DNA of 64,000 bases from Allolobophora icterica (Eukaryota > Annelida > Clitellata > Crassiclitellata > Lumbricidae), in assembly GCA_963556255.1 (NCBI GenBank), contig OY744607.1:39508222-39572221 (forward strand), written 5' to 3'. The notes beneath the pieces are model-generated. The model ran no database searches, had not been told where the DNA came from, and saw only the letters and a list, made by a program, of their open reading frames with translations. Both the position numbers and the translations under genes were made by a program. Every line of letters starts with the position of its first letter. Position 1 is the first letter of the stretch. This document shows positions 43,016 through 53,706 of this stretch, in pieces.

Positions 43016-43623
43016 GAATAGGAAATTTTTTGATCAAGTAGCAAGTAGGCCTATAACGTAATTAAATTTCTTTCTCCAATGTGACAGTATCTAATAGATA
43101 TAGACCTACATAATCAATTAAAATTGTGTTTGATTAAATTAGCTAAATAAAACTAAAACAACTGTTTTAAACTGCTGGTGTTGTTTTTACAAACTTAGGG
43201 CCTAACTTTTCAGCAGGTTGCGTGGAAAACGAAAGAAGTATTCATTATGAAGCCTACTATTCTATAAGATCTACGTCCTACGACAATGTGAAGGCATGAC
43301 ATTTTACTTATGAATGATAATGGAAATTACTATAGGGGCCTACAAATGGCACAGACAAAACCGCACATTTTACACGCTTATTAGGCCTTTTGAAACCTAA
43401 TTTCAGAACTTATCACTGGCCATCTGGAGCAATAATAATATTTGGAAGTATTGGTGTTTCATTTTTGCTTTTTTTTATCAATGTCATTGTACGGCACCAT
43501 GGACACATATTCCTATTGACTTTATTTCGGTTTCTACTACCACAGTTGGCGATCTGGTACGTACTGTAAATGACGATGTAATTAAATATTAGCTCTACTT
43601 TTGTGTTGTAGCAAATGTGATGA
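43016..43623. other. intergenic, no feature recognised
   Basis: A/T-rich DNA between the CCCH gene and the next transposon; nothing supported. Confidence 0.45.
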
Positions 43624-43631
43624 TATGCAGT

Positions 43632-43955
43632 CAGAGGCGTAACTTTAGTCTAAAAAGGGGGGGGTACCAATACTTTGATCTAAAAATTGGGGGGTACCAA
43701 TTTCTTCTCCACTTTCGCTTTTCGCATGGTGGCCATTTTGAACATATTCCCTGTCAGTATTCTCATTAATTTTGGCTCTTGATTTACCTGTGTATCTAAT
43801 AAATTTCGCACTTTGGCGGAGACTGCATTCTCTGGGAAGGCACAATAACAAAAATATTGATTGACATTGTTTAAAAAGTGGGGGGTACAGTACCCCCCAG
43901 TCCAAAAAGTGGGGGGTACGGGTACCCCTCGTACCCCCCACAAATTACGCCTATG
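43632..43955. mobile_element. hAT-type MITE (324 bp), TSD TATGCAGT
   Basis: Ends CAGAGGCGTAAC and mirror ATTACGCCTATG, flanked by perfect TATGCAGT (43624-43631, 43956-43963). G-rich ends carry GGGGGGTACC runs. Single ends of the same family occur at 58497 and 59807. Confidence 0.9.
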
Positions 43956-43963
43956 TATGCAGT

Positions 43964-44720
43964 TGACATTGTAGACTGTGGGCCATCGCCCCAGGCGGCA
44001 TTTAGGCTAAGCTCCGTACGCCACTGGTCTTCCTCGTAGTCCATGATTCTTGCCTCATCACTCTTCATAATTGTCCACCTCTCAAGAGCCTTCATAAGTT
44101 GTGTCTTTCTTGGCAAGCAAGATGCTGTGACTTTCACGCCTTTTCAGTGCTGCCCCAAAACATATCCTTACCGCTCTGGGAGTCCTCGGTTATAAGTGAA
44201 CCAAGATATGAGAATGTGTCAACCTGCTCCAATCGGTTTTCCTAACCATGTACCTGATGTCACAAACATGGGCGTCCGCAGGAATGTTTTTAGGGAGGGG
44301 CAAATATTTTTATGGAAAAATTTTTGTAGGGAGGGACAAAACGACGTTTTTAAATAGAAAAAATTCATAGAAAAAATTTACAAATAAATAATGATCAAGG
44401 ACTTTGCCTAAATAATTGTTTTTTTTCGCATTGAAAATCGTGTTGGGACTGTTGTAATAATCATAATAATCAAAAGATTTTATTTTTGTAAACTATTTGC
44501 AAAATCGGGGGGCAAATGACGCCCTCGGACGCCCATGGTCACAAATGCTATCATTGGTTACCATAGTCCAGGTTTTGTTCACATTAAATCGATAGGCCCT
44601 GTTTGCTGCCTGTCTGGTCTAAACGATTTACTATCTTCTGTTGCCCGTCTTCCGAGCCTGCCATTTTCTTAAGTTGACATTGCACGCCTATAAGAACGAA
44701 TTCAGTGTTAGCTGGGTTTA
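43964..44720 (-). mobile_element. decayed RTE-like LINE, interrupted by a hAT MITE
   Basis: Minus-strand pieces include GLNVNKTKTMVTN-like and EQVDTFSYLGSLITEDSQSG, matching the block that follows the YADD motif in RTE-type reverse transcriptases. Frames are broken. The MITE at 44267-44537 splits it; removing it restores GATGTCACAAATGC. Confidence 0.6.
44267..44537. mobile_element. hAT-type MITE (271 bp), TSD GTCACAAA
   Basis: Ends CATGGGCGTCCG and mirror CGGACGCCCATG, flanked by perfect GTCACAAA (44259-44266, 44538-44545). Confidence 0.9.
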
Positions 44721-44979
44721 AGCACAGGAGATTTGATCTCATCCAGGAGGAGATTTGGCCATGGAATGGGAGCAGCTGCTTGGAGAGAAAGAGGTGAATA
44801 GTTGGGTGTCGTCAGCATATAGGTGATGATGGTTCTGTTTGAAATATTTTCGTGAAAGTTGGCTGTTATACGTAGATATGAATTACTGTTAAGCCAGTAA
44901 AACTTGATTAAAAATTGTTACTTTTGGCCGAAATATTAGCAAACCTCTAAGGGGTTACTTTTTTGGCCCACCCTATAGA

Positions 44980-45112
44980 GCCCTGCGCCGCTGCGCCGCG
45001 CCGCGCCGCCGCGCCGCCGCCGACATTTCATGATCGCCCCCGCCGCCGATTTTTGTATGTCGGCACGCCGCCGCCGCCGTCGCCGACAGTTCGTGGGCGC
45101 GCCGCCGATGCC
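44980..45112. repeat. (CCG)n-rich low-complexity block
   Basis: Dense CGCCGC trinucleotides in two stretches; strongly GC-rich against the A/T-rich background. Confidence 0.85.
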
Positions 45113-45169
45113 AGTCTGCTGTGTTTAATTCTTATTGTTGCATTTTTCATATTTTCCATGATATTGTGA

Positions 45170-46257
45170 TAAAGTGTTAGGCCTACTTTGGTGCGAAATA
45201 GAAGCGTGCATCTTGATCGTACTGTCATGTTTCAATGTAATCTTACTGCGAATTACTGTTTGAATTAATAAAGAAAATTATTTTTTTAATGCCCAAGGTA
45301 CATATGATCCCTGGGGGGGGGGGCTTAGATATTAATTTGTTAGTATGTTGTTTCTAGGAAATCAGGCCTCGTCCACCGCTAAGTTATTATTTTTTTTTTA
45401 AATTATCTTGTTCTTGCTTCTTTTTATTTTTCTGGGTTTCTTTGCGAAACTTGATCGGCAACACGAATTGTGACGTCAATGCTATGAGCCTATGACGTCA
45501 CCAATTCGAGTTGACTTTTGCAGCTTCACAGCACACATATTAAAGTTAACTTACATGCTGGTGATTGTGAAATGGGATCTAGCTGTTGACAAGAAGGAAA
45601 AAAAGACGACCTAAAATAACTATTACCAAAATATAAATTTTTTTCTCTGTTGTCGGTGTTACAGACACTGTGAGAATTCTCATTTTGTGACAGAGTATAA
45701 TTTCTACACAGCAATATAGGGTGGTGAAGCTATCTAACAGTTCTTAAAGGATTAGATGTAAGATAAGCTGAAAAGTATATATCTACACCTAAATGTTTCA
45801 TTAAAACATTAAAGTATTCTCAGAAATAGCATGAAGGCGCTTTTGGTCTGGTAGAAACTCGTGTGTTAATGATGAAGATAAAGAGTTATCATAGCTGATT
45901 ATTATGTGTGTAGTCTTTATCTTGATACCAAGAATACATGGTCTTCCTAACCGAATTCCTCTTTACTTATACTTTGATGATCTTGTCTTGGTGCCATGAT
46001 ACACACATTCATTTAAAGCAATATCTTACAAGTAGCCAGTGTTTTGTTACTTACGTTCCTGTTGCCATTTCCTTAATACCTTGACAACAAAAGCAATATG
46101 AATGTCTTTGTACGTGTACTACTGTACCCGCATTCGTTACCTTCATGTTGAATAGTTTCCATAACTTATTGATTGTAGTCTTTGATGTCTCTGGTTTTAT
46201 TACAATAGTGTACAGTTTTGGCTTAATTTTGTAAGGTTAGAGTTCATAAGTGCCATT
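45170..46257. other. no feature recognised
   Basis: A/T-rich sequence with a short poly-G at 45314; no coding or repeat structure supported apart from lying inside the candidate element above. Confidence 0.4.
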
Positions 46258-46265
46258 GATATCAA

Positions 46266-46993
46266 CAGGCAGGAATCTACATTTTTGGGGCCCTGTGCTG
46301 ATCGAATGACGGGGTCCCTTACAATTTTAAGAAGCAAGGCAGACATACAATAACCCGACACATAACTTGTTATACTTTACAACACATAAGAAGTAGATAG
46401 GACAATTGTCACGAGATCACGACTCACGCACTGACATGGAAAGAACATATAGTCTGTCAAAGAAAAATATTTAGTCATAGCTGGGACTAAGATTGCAAGG
46501 GATATGAAGCTGATGAATATAGTGTCTTTGGTCTAGATTATGTGTGTGGCTGAGTTTTACTTCCGGTACCCTTGTACGGATCGGCTAGTCAAACATGGGT
46601 CGCTTACAGCTGACGTTATAACTAAATAAAAACGACTTTTATTAATAAGAAAACGCATAATTATGTCCCTAACTGTAAATCGCTAAAAAAAACACGTCTA
46701 GACCGATGCCATGTGCTGTATTTATTTCAAATCATCCCCTGCTAAGTACCCGGATGAAGCCACAAACATCGCCTGCGATGCATCAGAAAAGACGAGCTGT
46801 GATTGGCTGACGCGTTGCCGCTTCATATCCCTTTAGCAATCTTAATCCCAGGTCATAGCTTTGATTGCTATGCATAATGCATTGCAATTTGCACTGTTTC
46901 TTTCCTTAATCCTTTATTCTTTATTTTTTTTACTTTTACAATTTGGGGGCCCTGTGCTGCAGCACAATCAGCACCGTGGTTAATCCGGCCCTG
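46266..46993. mobile_element. hAT-type element (728 bp), TSD GATATCAA
   Basis: Begins CAGGCAGGAATC and ends GGCCCTG; both subterminal regions carry GGGGCCCTGTGCTG. Perfect GATATCAA duplications at 46258-46265 and 46994-47001. It hosts the MITE at 46482. Confidence 0.85.
46482..46851. mobile_element. nested MITE (370 bp), TSD GTCATAGC
   Basis: Mirrored ends TGGGACTAAGATTGC and GCAATCTTAATCCCA extend to GGGATATGAAGC. GTCATAGC duplicates flank it (46474-46481, 46852-46859). Eight-base duplications suggest hAT or another 8-bp family. Confidence 0.8.
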
Positions 46994-47396
46994 GATATCA
47001 AGATATGCCGTTTAACTAATTCCTGCCGAATGGAAGGTATAATTGACTAATACTTTTGGCTGGAATCTATTCAGGTAAACAGTACCAGAGTGAGACAGTT
47101 TTTGACTTACTAGGCCTACATATAAGTATCGAGAATGGTCTCTCAGTTTAGTCTGATAAAAACAATGGTCTGTATAAAGAGACCTTAAATGGCATGGCAC
47201 CAATTCAAACGGGCAGCAGACCACCTGGTAAATTCATTTAAAAATTAACATGCTTAAGGCTACTCGGCCATTCGATCACTATATCAGAAAACATATATTT
47301 ACATTTCACTCCTGGTCTTGACAGCAGCCTCTTTGACTGGCAGGCTGCTGTCATCCGGCATCTTCGATGTGACTTGGTGTGTTTAATAAACTCCAA

Positions 47397-47529
47397 TAAT
47401 CTCCAAACTTCTAAAGCACCTCCGGTTAAAAGGCAGCGAACATACCGCAACACCACCACCATCGTATTCTATATAAAGACATCTACTGAACGATCCAAAA
47501 TTTAACATCAGTATTCTATAGGTTATTTC
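47397..47529 (-). repeat. interspersed repeat, near-identical copy at 57261
   Basis: About 130 bases (from AATCTCCAAACTTCTAAAGC to TATTCTATAGGTTATTT) match 57261-57398 with only a few differences. The start resembles the LINE tail family seen at 30590 and 59085, so this is probably a LINE 3' end read on the minus strand. Confidence 0.75.
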
Positions 47530-49089
47530 AGTATTCAGTATTCTATAGGTTATTCTACTGTAGGCCTATCAGAGCATGTGCAAGTGTATTTATGCAATAT
47601 GCAAATGCATGTTGCTTCATCTGATTACAATTTGCCAATATCTTTACAGATGTGCAGTGTAATTAAGAATGTTTATATTTGTAAGGCGAATGTCTGTAGG
47701 TACCTTCTCTCTCAGTCCCTTTGTGTGTAGTGAAACTTCATTGTCATGGAGTGGCTTTAGAGAAATTGGACCTCTTGACTGGTCACCGGACAAATTAACA
47801 AATTAACAAATTAACAAATTAACCGGCGCGTCGCCGCCGACACTATCAAGTCGGCGCAGAGCTCTAGCCATACGACGCTGAAAGAGTCATCTTCCAACCA
47901 GTGATGGGCAACATTTAACTAAAAAGTTGCTAACTTTTAGTTTAACTAAATTTTTTAGTTAAGGAAGAAGTTTAACTAAAAAATAATAGTTTAGTTAAAA
48001 CAATAGTTTAACTAAAAAAAATTTAGTTGCTAACTAAAAAGTTTAACTTAAAAAATCAGCAATGTGCAACTATTTTCAGCAATGAACATTGAACACTGTC
48101 AACAATTCAACCCAAAACTTATTGATTAACACTGCATGGTTTTAGCATTAACAGCCATTGTGTTTTCAAATTCATACACTACTTACAGTACGGCTGTAAC
48201 TGTATGCTAGAACAGTCAGAGGCGTAGCTAGGGGGGGAGCAGGGGGAGCGGCCGCTCCCCCTGAGACCATTTTCCAAGGTGTGGGGCCTTTTTCACAGTT
48301 TATTTATTCCAATCGTTCAAAATTTAGTTATTCCAATCGTTCAAATGTTTTTTATTCCAATCGTTCGAACGATATAATTTGTTTTCTGCAGTGCTCGAAA
48401 TGGAAAATTTTACGAAACGGAACGCTAGTCAAAGATATGGGAGCATTCACGTTAATTTCATAGTATTTTCCACAATAATTCATTTGACGAACCGGAACGG
48501 AAACGCTAATTCATTTGACGAACCGGAACGGCGTTCCGGTGCGTTCCGGTCCATTTCGAGCACTGGTTTTCTGTAACTCTATAAAGACTGCGATATCAGA
48601 TGGGCATTCAGAAAATCAGCAGTACATGCATGTACTCTTGCAGAATTTACCAGAACTAATAGTTGCCCTGCATATATACTCGTGGTTGGTGAGATTAAAA
48701 GCTGCACTATGAAACAGCTGACTGAGGCAAAGGGTGTGCTTGTAACCCTTGATACGTTCGAATTCTTAGTTCTTCTAATATTCTGGAAAAGTGCTAGAGA
48801 CGGCTTTCAGTTTATCCACATATCTACAGAGAAGTAACATTGATTTGGTACACCTCATTTGATTCAACTTTATGAAAACGATATTAAAATATGCGAAATG
48901 AATTCAAATTTAAATTTGAACGGATTGAGAATGAAGCAACCGAGCTGGTTCAAAAATGTAATATTACTACTGACTATAAGCAAACAGAGTCAAAAAAGAA
49001 AGAGATTCCATGAGCGGGTAATCGAATTTCATGGTTGAAACGTAAATAGTGTCACTAGATTGTGTCACAAATTTTGACTTGAGCACTGT

Positions 49090-49970
49090 TCGTCACTCTA
49101 CTATGGCCTAGTTTCTAGTCGTTTGGCGTGCCTCAATCGAGTGCAATGCTCTGCGGCACGTCTTATTGGTCGAATACAAAAATTTGGTCAGGTCTCTGGT
49201 TATATGCTGTAGGTCCTGCACTGGCTCCAGCCAACTATCAGCCAGCGTGTAGTATAAGGGTTGTTTCCCTGGTCTGGCTTGCCGGGATGCGCTCTAGCTT
49301 ATCTGCGGGTCCTTTGCCGCCCCATGCTGGGAGTTTATGGTAGTAGCCACCTCCGATCTTCGGGCAAAGGGGTACTCATTGTGCCTTTTGCCCGCTCAGC
49401 TACCATGCAGAACCGTGTTTTTCAGTGGTGGGCCCGACGGCATGGGACGGGCTTCTCGGATCTATGTCTGTTCCCGAGAACTCCCTCTTATACATTCTAT
49501 ACTCGATTGAAAACTGGTTTGTTTGGCCGTGCAGGAGTCGGAGCACCTCTGAGTAGCTCCTCTGAGGAGGCTGGGGCGGATCTAGGGGGGACATCCGCCC
49601 ATGGCCCCCCATTTGATATTTTGTTTTATTTACACAGGCGTTTTATGGTGTTTATAGAGGCGTGGCCCCCCTAGGCCGTAGGTAGGCGTGGATGAGTCAA
49701 ATGTACACAGGACGTGGGCCCCGTAGATGTAGACTGAAGGGACTGAAGGCATTAAAGAGGTGAATGACAAAAAAGGTCATCAACTTTTTGGGAGATGAAT
49801 TCCCAAAAACTTTTTGGTGGTCGGTTGGTAAACTGATTCCTCTCCCAGAAGATGGTTGGTATGTATGTATAATTTTTTGGGTCCCCTCTGATAGACCTTC
49901 TGGATCCGCCCCTGTGAGGAGGTGCTATATAAATACTCGAATGAATGAATGAGTAAATTACACAACTAAT
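49090..49970 (+). mobile_element. L2-like LINE 3' end inside hAT-2, split by hAT-3
   Basis: Translated pieces: RVFQWWARRHGTG, FPRTPSYTFYTRLKTGLF and, after removing hAT-3 and one TGAGGAGG, VLYKYSNE with an (AATG)n tail. This is the L2-type C terminus and tail. The upstream part is frameshifted. Confidence 0.7.
49571..49914. mobile_element. innermost hAT-type MITE (hAT-3, 344 bp), TSD TGAGGAGG
   Basis: Ends CTGGGGCGGATCTAG and mirror CTGGATCCGCCCCTG, flanked by perfect TGAGGAGG (49563-49570, 49915-49922). Confidence 0.92.
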
Positions 49971-50389
49971 ACATTTGAGCATTTTACAAATGTGGCTTCC
50001 AAATTTAGTTGTGTTAATTAGATTCAAAGCATTTTTGCAACGTGATTGCCGATAATTATATATTTTGGTAGTTGGGGCCTTTTTCATGTGCTCGCTCCCC
50101 CTGGTGTTGAAACCTGGCTACGCCACTGAGAACAGTACAAATTGCATAGTTTGAAGGTTAAATTGTCACTGACGCTCTGCATTATTACAGTTCAATTAAC
50201 CTCTGTTATAGTGAAATGTTTGTTGTAAACAGTTGGAAAAAAGTTCGAAAAAGTTTAACTACTTTTTTTTAGTTTAGTTAACTAATTTCCAAAATCAGTT
50301 GCCAACTTTAGTTAAACTATTTTTGTTTAGTTGGAAAATAGTTTTAGTTTAACTAAAAAAATAGTTTAGTGCCCATCACTGCTTCCAAC

Positions 50390-52275
50390 CGAGATCGACT
50401 AGAACTACGCCAACTATCGGACACGGACGCCAAATCAGAACGCATCCTTTCAGTCTCACCTCGAGGTGCAGGATTGGACGTTCATCAATGAGTACCAATC
50501 CCCAGAAAAATCCTTCGAGGCCTTCTACGAATACATCAATATGGCCATCGACCTCTAGTTTCCAATCCGCAGTATTACAATTAAGCAGAGAGATTCTCCA
50601 TTTATGACGCCGTTTGTCAAGCACCTATTGAGGAAGCGAAGCAAACTGCTTAAGAAATAGAGAGTGGATGCAGCGTCGAGTCAATCGGCTGCGAGGAGGT
50701 GACCGAGGGAGCGCTCCCCATTTGGGATGTACGGTCACAGCTGAGTCATTGAACCGGCATTTCTACGCCATATCAACTGACAACCATTACGAAATCCCCA
50801 AACTTAAAACAAAGGTTATGGACGAACCGATGGAGTATATTGATGTCATCGACTTGTAGCACATCTACGGGTCCGGATGGTTTGATGGCATGGCTGCTCA
50901 AGGGAGCAGCGCAACTACTAGCCGAGCCCGTTGCAAAGCTATACAACTTGTCCATCCATCATGCCTTCGTCCCTCCGCAATGGAAGACTAGCACAATAAC
51001 GCCGGTGCCAAAGATCCATCATCCTATGGAAGCTGCAGACTTTCGACCAATTTCGGTCACGTCCATACTCTGCAGGCTCCTGGAGAAGATCATAGCACGC
51101 CGCTTCTTTAATCCTTTCTTGATGACACCATGCACAAACTACTCTGGACCCGCCGAAGTCCCGGACCAATTCTCGGACCAAGTACGCGTCCCCCCCACAC
51201 ACGGGCCGGGTGGAATTCCTGAGCGAGGACCATGATGTACACTTGATAGCACTCGACTTTTCTAAGGCTTTGATACGATCCGACATGCGTATCTTGTGGA
51301 GCAACTGGCAGAGCTGCCCATTCCGGACTGTGTGCATAACTGGATTGTAAATTTCCTGACAAACCGAAACCATAGGACAAAATACAACGGAATGGTCTCG
51401 GATATTACTAACATCAACGCCAGCATTGTTCAGGGGTCCGGTCTGGGCCCTTTGTACTTCATCGTGGCCATATCCAAGCTCAAAACTGTCTATGCTCACA
51501 ATCGAATAATTAAATATGCCGATGACACTTACCTATTAGTACCAGTTAAAAACAGTAATACAATCAGGGAAGAGTTGGACCATGTAGCAGAGTGGGCCAG
51601 GAGCTGCAATCTGAGCCTTAATCAAAGCAAGACAAAGGAGATGATTGCTCGCCGTCCAGGGAGGGGGCAGGAGGACGCACCTGCAGAGGTGCCGGGACTT
51701 CGGCTGGTCCAGAGTAGGCCTATGAAGATTCTGGGAGTCGTAATGACTGAAAAACTAAGTTTCGAAGCGCATATAAGGAGCGCTTGCGTCCAAGCAAGAC
51801 AGTCGGTGTATGCTCTGCGTATTATGACAGCACACGGCCTGTGCTTCCCAAGTTTGCATGACGTAGTAAAAATGACTACATTAGCCCGTATGTTATACGC
51901 GTCCCCGGCTTGGTGGGACTTCGCGGGTCAACAGAAGCGGGATAGGCTGCAGGCCGTGTTAGACCGTCTAGTGCGTCTGCATTATCTCCCTGCGGATAGC
52001 TCCACCTTCGAGCAATTATGTAGCCTTGCAGACGAGGGTCTCTTCGCAGCGATACTGCATGACGAAGGTCACGAGGGCCATGTGCTGAACCATCATCTCC
52101 CACCGCTGAGGCCACAGCACTATTCCATGAGGCCAAGATTACATGACCGATTAATACCCAGGGCGGACAATTTAATGAGGAAAACATTTATGACAAGAAT
52201 GCTTTATTTTGTATAACTATTATGTAAACCAAAGTGCGGTATAAGCAGTTGGTATTAATGAAGAATATATTTACT
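50390..52275 (+). pseudogene. CR1/Jockey-type LINE reverse transcriptase, frameshifted
   Basis: Coding pieces in order: about 50455-50660 (SPEKSFEAFYEYINMAIDL, degraded), 50840-51180 (TGPDGLMAWLLKGAA, PVPKIHHPMEAADFRPISV), then the longest open stretch 51296-52216 (about 306 codons) with SIVQGSGLGPLYFIV and YADDTYLLV, LSLNQSKTKEM and a C-terminal thumb region ending MTRMLYFV. The first catalytic block is damaged near 51250 (LDFSKAF-like with a frameshift). It is dead. A TTTACTTACTT tail at 52270 marks the 3' end. The 5' part is displaced to the left of hAT-1. Confidence 0.8.
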
Positions 52276-52509
52276 TTACTTACTTAACTCAACCTTCCAG
52301 CCATCTACCCCGAGAGGTCAAAGAGAGAAATGCCTTCGTCTATATCTAGTCAAGAGAGTGAAAGAGTGAATGGTGATGAAAGTGATGATATTATAGTGAC
52401 AATGGTCCCGCCATGCATAATGTACCGAGCGTACATCGTTCCTCACCCCTCAATGAGTGTATAGCAAGAATGAACGATTCTCTAAATTCTAGAACACATA
52501 TCATCAAGT

Positions 52510-53151
52510 TTGATATCATTAACTAATCAACAGACCCACTTCCGGTCCCAAGTAACCGATGCGTTAGGAGGTTTATCGCATCGCTTAAGGACCTTGGACT
52601 GCTTGGAGACTAGTCCTCAGATGGTAACGACGAATCCTGGAAGATTATTTCTATCTTCCGCTAGCAATCCTCCAGCTGGCAGCCTTCATACCGTTCGCGA
52701 CCACTTCTCGTCAGCATATATAGGAAACGACAACAATCAGGCATGGATAGGTCCCAGTAGTGTCACTAGTGAGGCCTTTCTGCCGCGCCGAAGCAGAATA
52801 ATTCTAGAGCGCCAGGATAAGACCAAGAGCGTCAATCCTAATGATTATATGATAAGCACTTCGATGGCACCTGATTCATGTGTAAAACTTTCCCCTCTTA
52901 CTTTAGATCAAGATGGCTGTTCGGCGGCCATAGGACCGCCAGAATTAGCAACTCGGACGGGTCCACCAATGACTAGAGCTCCTCTGTTCAACGACATACC
53001 AAGTTACCATCGAAGCGGGGTGTCTTCCCCAGGTCGCTGCCCTGGCATTCCTCGCGTAAACGCAGGAGATGTGGGGCCGAAAATGGCCGTGGTAGCGAGT
53101 TCGAATCCTGAGCTACTGAAGGGAGTTTACAGGGACAGCGATCGCGTATAG
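52510..53151 (+). CDS. unrecognised open reading frame (213 codons)
   Basis: Open from ATG at 52510 to TAG. The product is Ser/Pro/Arg-rich and hydrophilic with no zinc knuckle, RT or DNA-binding motif. In-frame and shifted pieces upstream (52331 onward, a Ser/Glu/Asp-rich start) hint that the original protein was longer at the N terminus. Sitting between a dead LINE and a hAT element in otherwise gene-free DNA, it could be a gag- or ORF1-like protein of a retroelement. This is not established and it may be non-functional. Confidence 0.35.
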   Translation: MISLTNQQTHFRSQVTDALGGLSHRLRTLDCLETSPQMVTTNPGRLFLSSASNPPAGSLHTVRDHFSSAYIGNDNNQAWIGPSSVTSEAFLPRRSRIILERQDKTKSVNPNDYMISTSMAPDSCVKLSPLTLDQDGCSAAIGPPELATRTGPPMTRAPLFNDIPSYHRSGVSSPGRCPGIPRVNAGDVGPKMAVVASSNPELLKGVYRDSDRV

Positions 53152-53698
53152 ACGAGGAGGGGAAACCTTACATGTTAATTATTATACTCGTTAAAAACAC
53201 GTGTAGAAAAACGTTCAATCGAAGCGTCGTCTGCGCCGAGTGGCTGTACGATCGTTCGACGCCTTCCAGGCAATCTGTGGCTCGTTTCAAGTTTTTAAAA
53301 TACGTGACGTATTACGCATTATACGTCATATGCCTATTAATTTAGGCACCTTTGTGCCAATGAGGCAACGTAAAACTCAGAATTAAAATTTCTCAATTTC
53401 TCGATTCCGGTGTTGCACAACCTGGACAGAATTAAATGCGACTGTGCACTGCATGCCCATAATTGCCAAGGCGTGGTTACGCCACTGAAGACACCCCTAA
53501 TTCCTAAAATAGTTGAATTTGAACCACAATAATTATGGAAAGAGCATCAGCACATCATCGAGTAAATCTTAAAGTGAAAATTGGGGCAGAACTTCCAATT
53601 CGCACACACTTCCACAGCAGAAGTGGAAGCAACTATTCGAGGAAGATGATTCTGCGAATGAGATATCGCGTACTCATCTCAGTTGAAGTTTAACCCCG
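53152..53698. other. no feature recognised
   Basis: Contains TGGTTACGCCACTGAAG near 53470, resembling a lone hAT terminus of the CAGTGGCGTAACC type, but no partner end was found. Confidence 0.4.
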
Positions 53699-53706
53699 TT
53701 TGGCGT

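Larger units (their letters stand above)
44976..47866. mobile_element. candidate transposon with GC-rich mirrored ends
   Basis: Ends TAGAGCCCTGCGCCG and mirror CGGCGCAGAGCTCTA, each next to CCGCCG-type trinucleotide runs (long on the left, 44980-45112). No matching target duplication was found, so the pairing is tentative. It would contain the two nested elements at 46266 and 46482. Confidence 0.4.
48217..50128. mobile_element. nested hAT-type element (hAT-2, 1912 bp), TSD AGAACAGT
   Basis: Ends CAGAGGCGTAGCTAGG and mirror CTGGCTACGCCACTG, flanked by perfect AGAACAGT (48209-48216, 50129-50136). Carries GGGGGAGC / GCTCCCCC subterminal blocks and encloses a LINE tail (49090-49970). Confidence 0.93.
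47899..50381. mobile_element. outer hAT-type element (hAT-1, 2483 bp), TSD CTTCCAAC
   Basis: Ends CAGTGATGGGCA and mirror TGCCCATCACTG, flanked by perfect CTTCCAAC (47891-47898, 50382-50389). Both subterminal regions are full of TTTAACTAAAA / TTTTAGTTAAA repeats. Most of its length is a second hAT (48217-50128). Its own remaining sequence is about 570 bp and non-coding. It splits an older LINE whose reverse transcriptase continues at 50390. Confidence 0.93.

Noticed and set aside
44976..45228. GC-rich block as a CpG-island promoter with a Pro/Arg-rich gene
   Set aside because: It is a CCG trinucleotide run at a candidate transposon end; the frames have no supporting exon structure.
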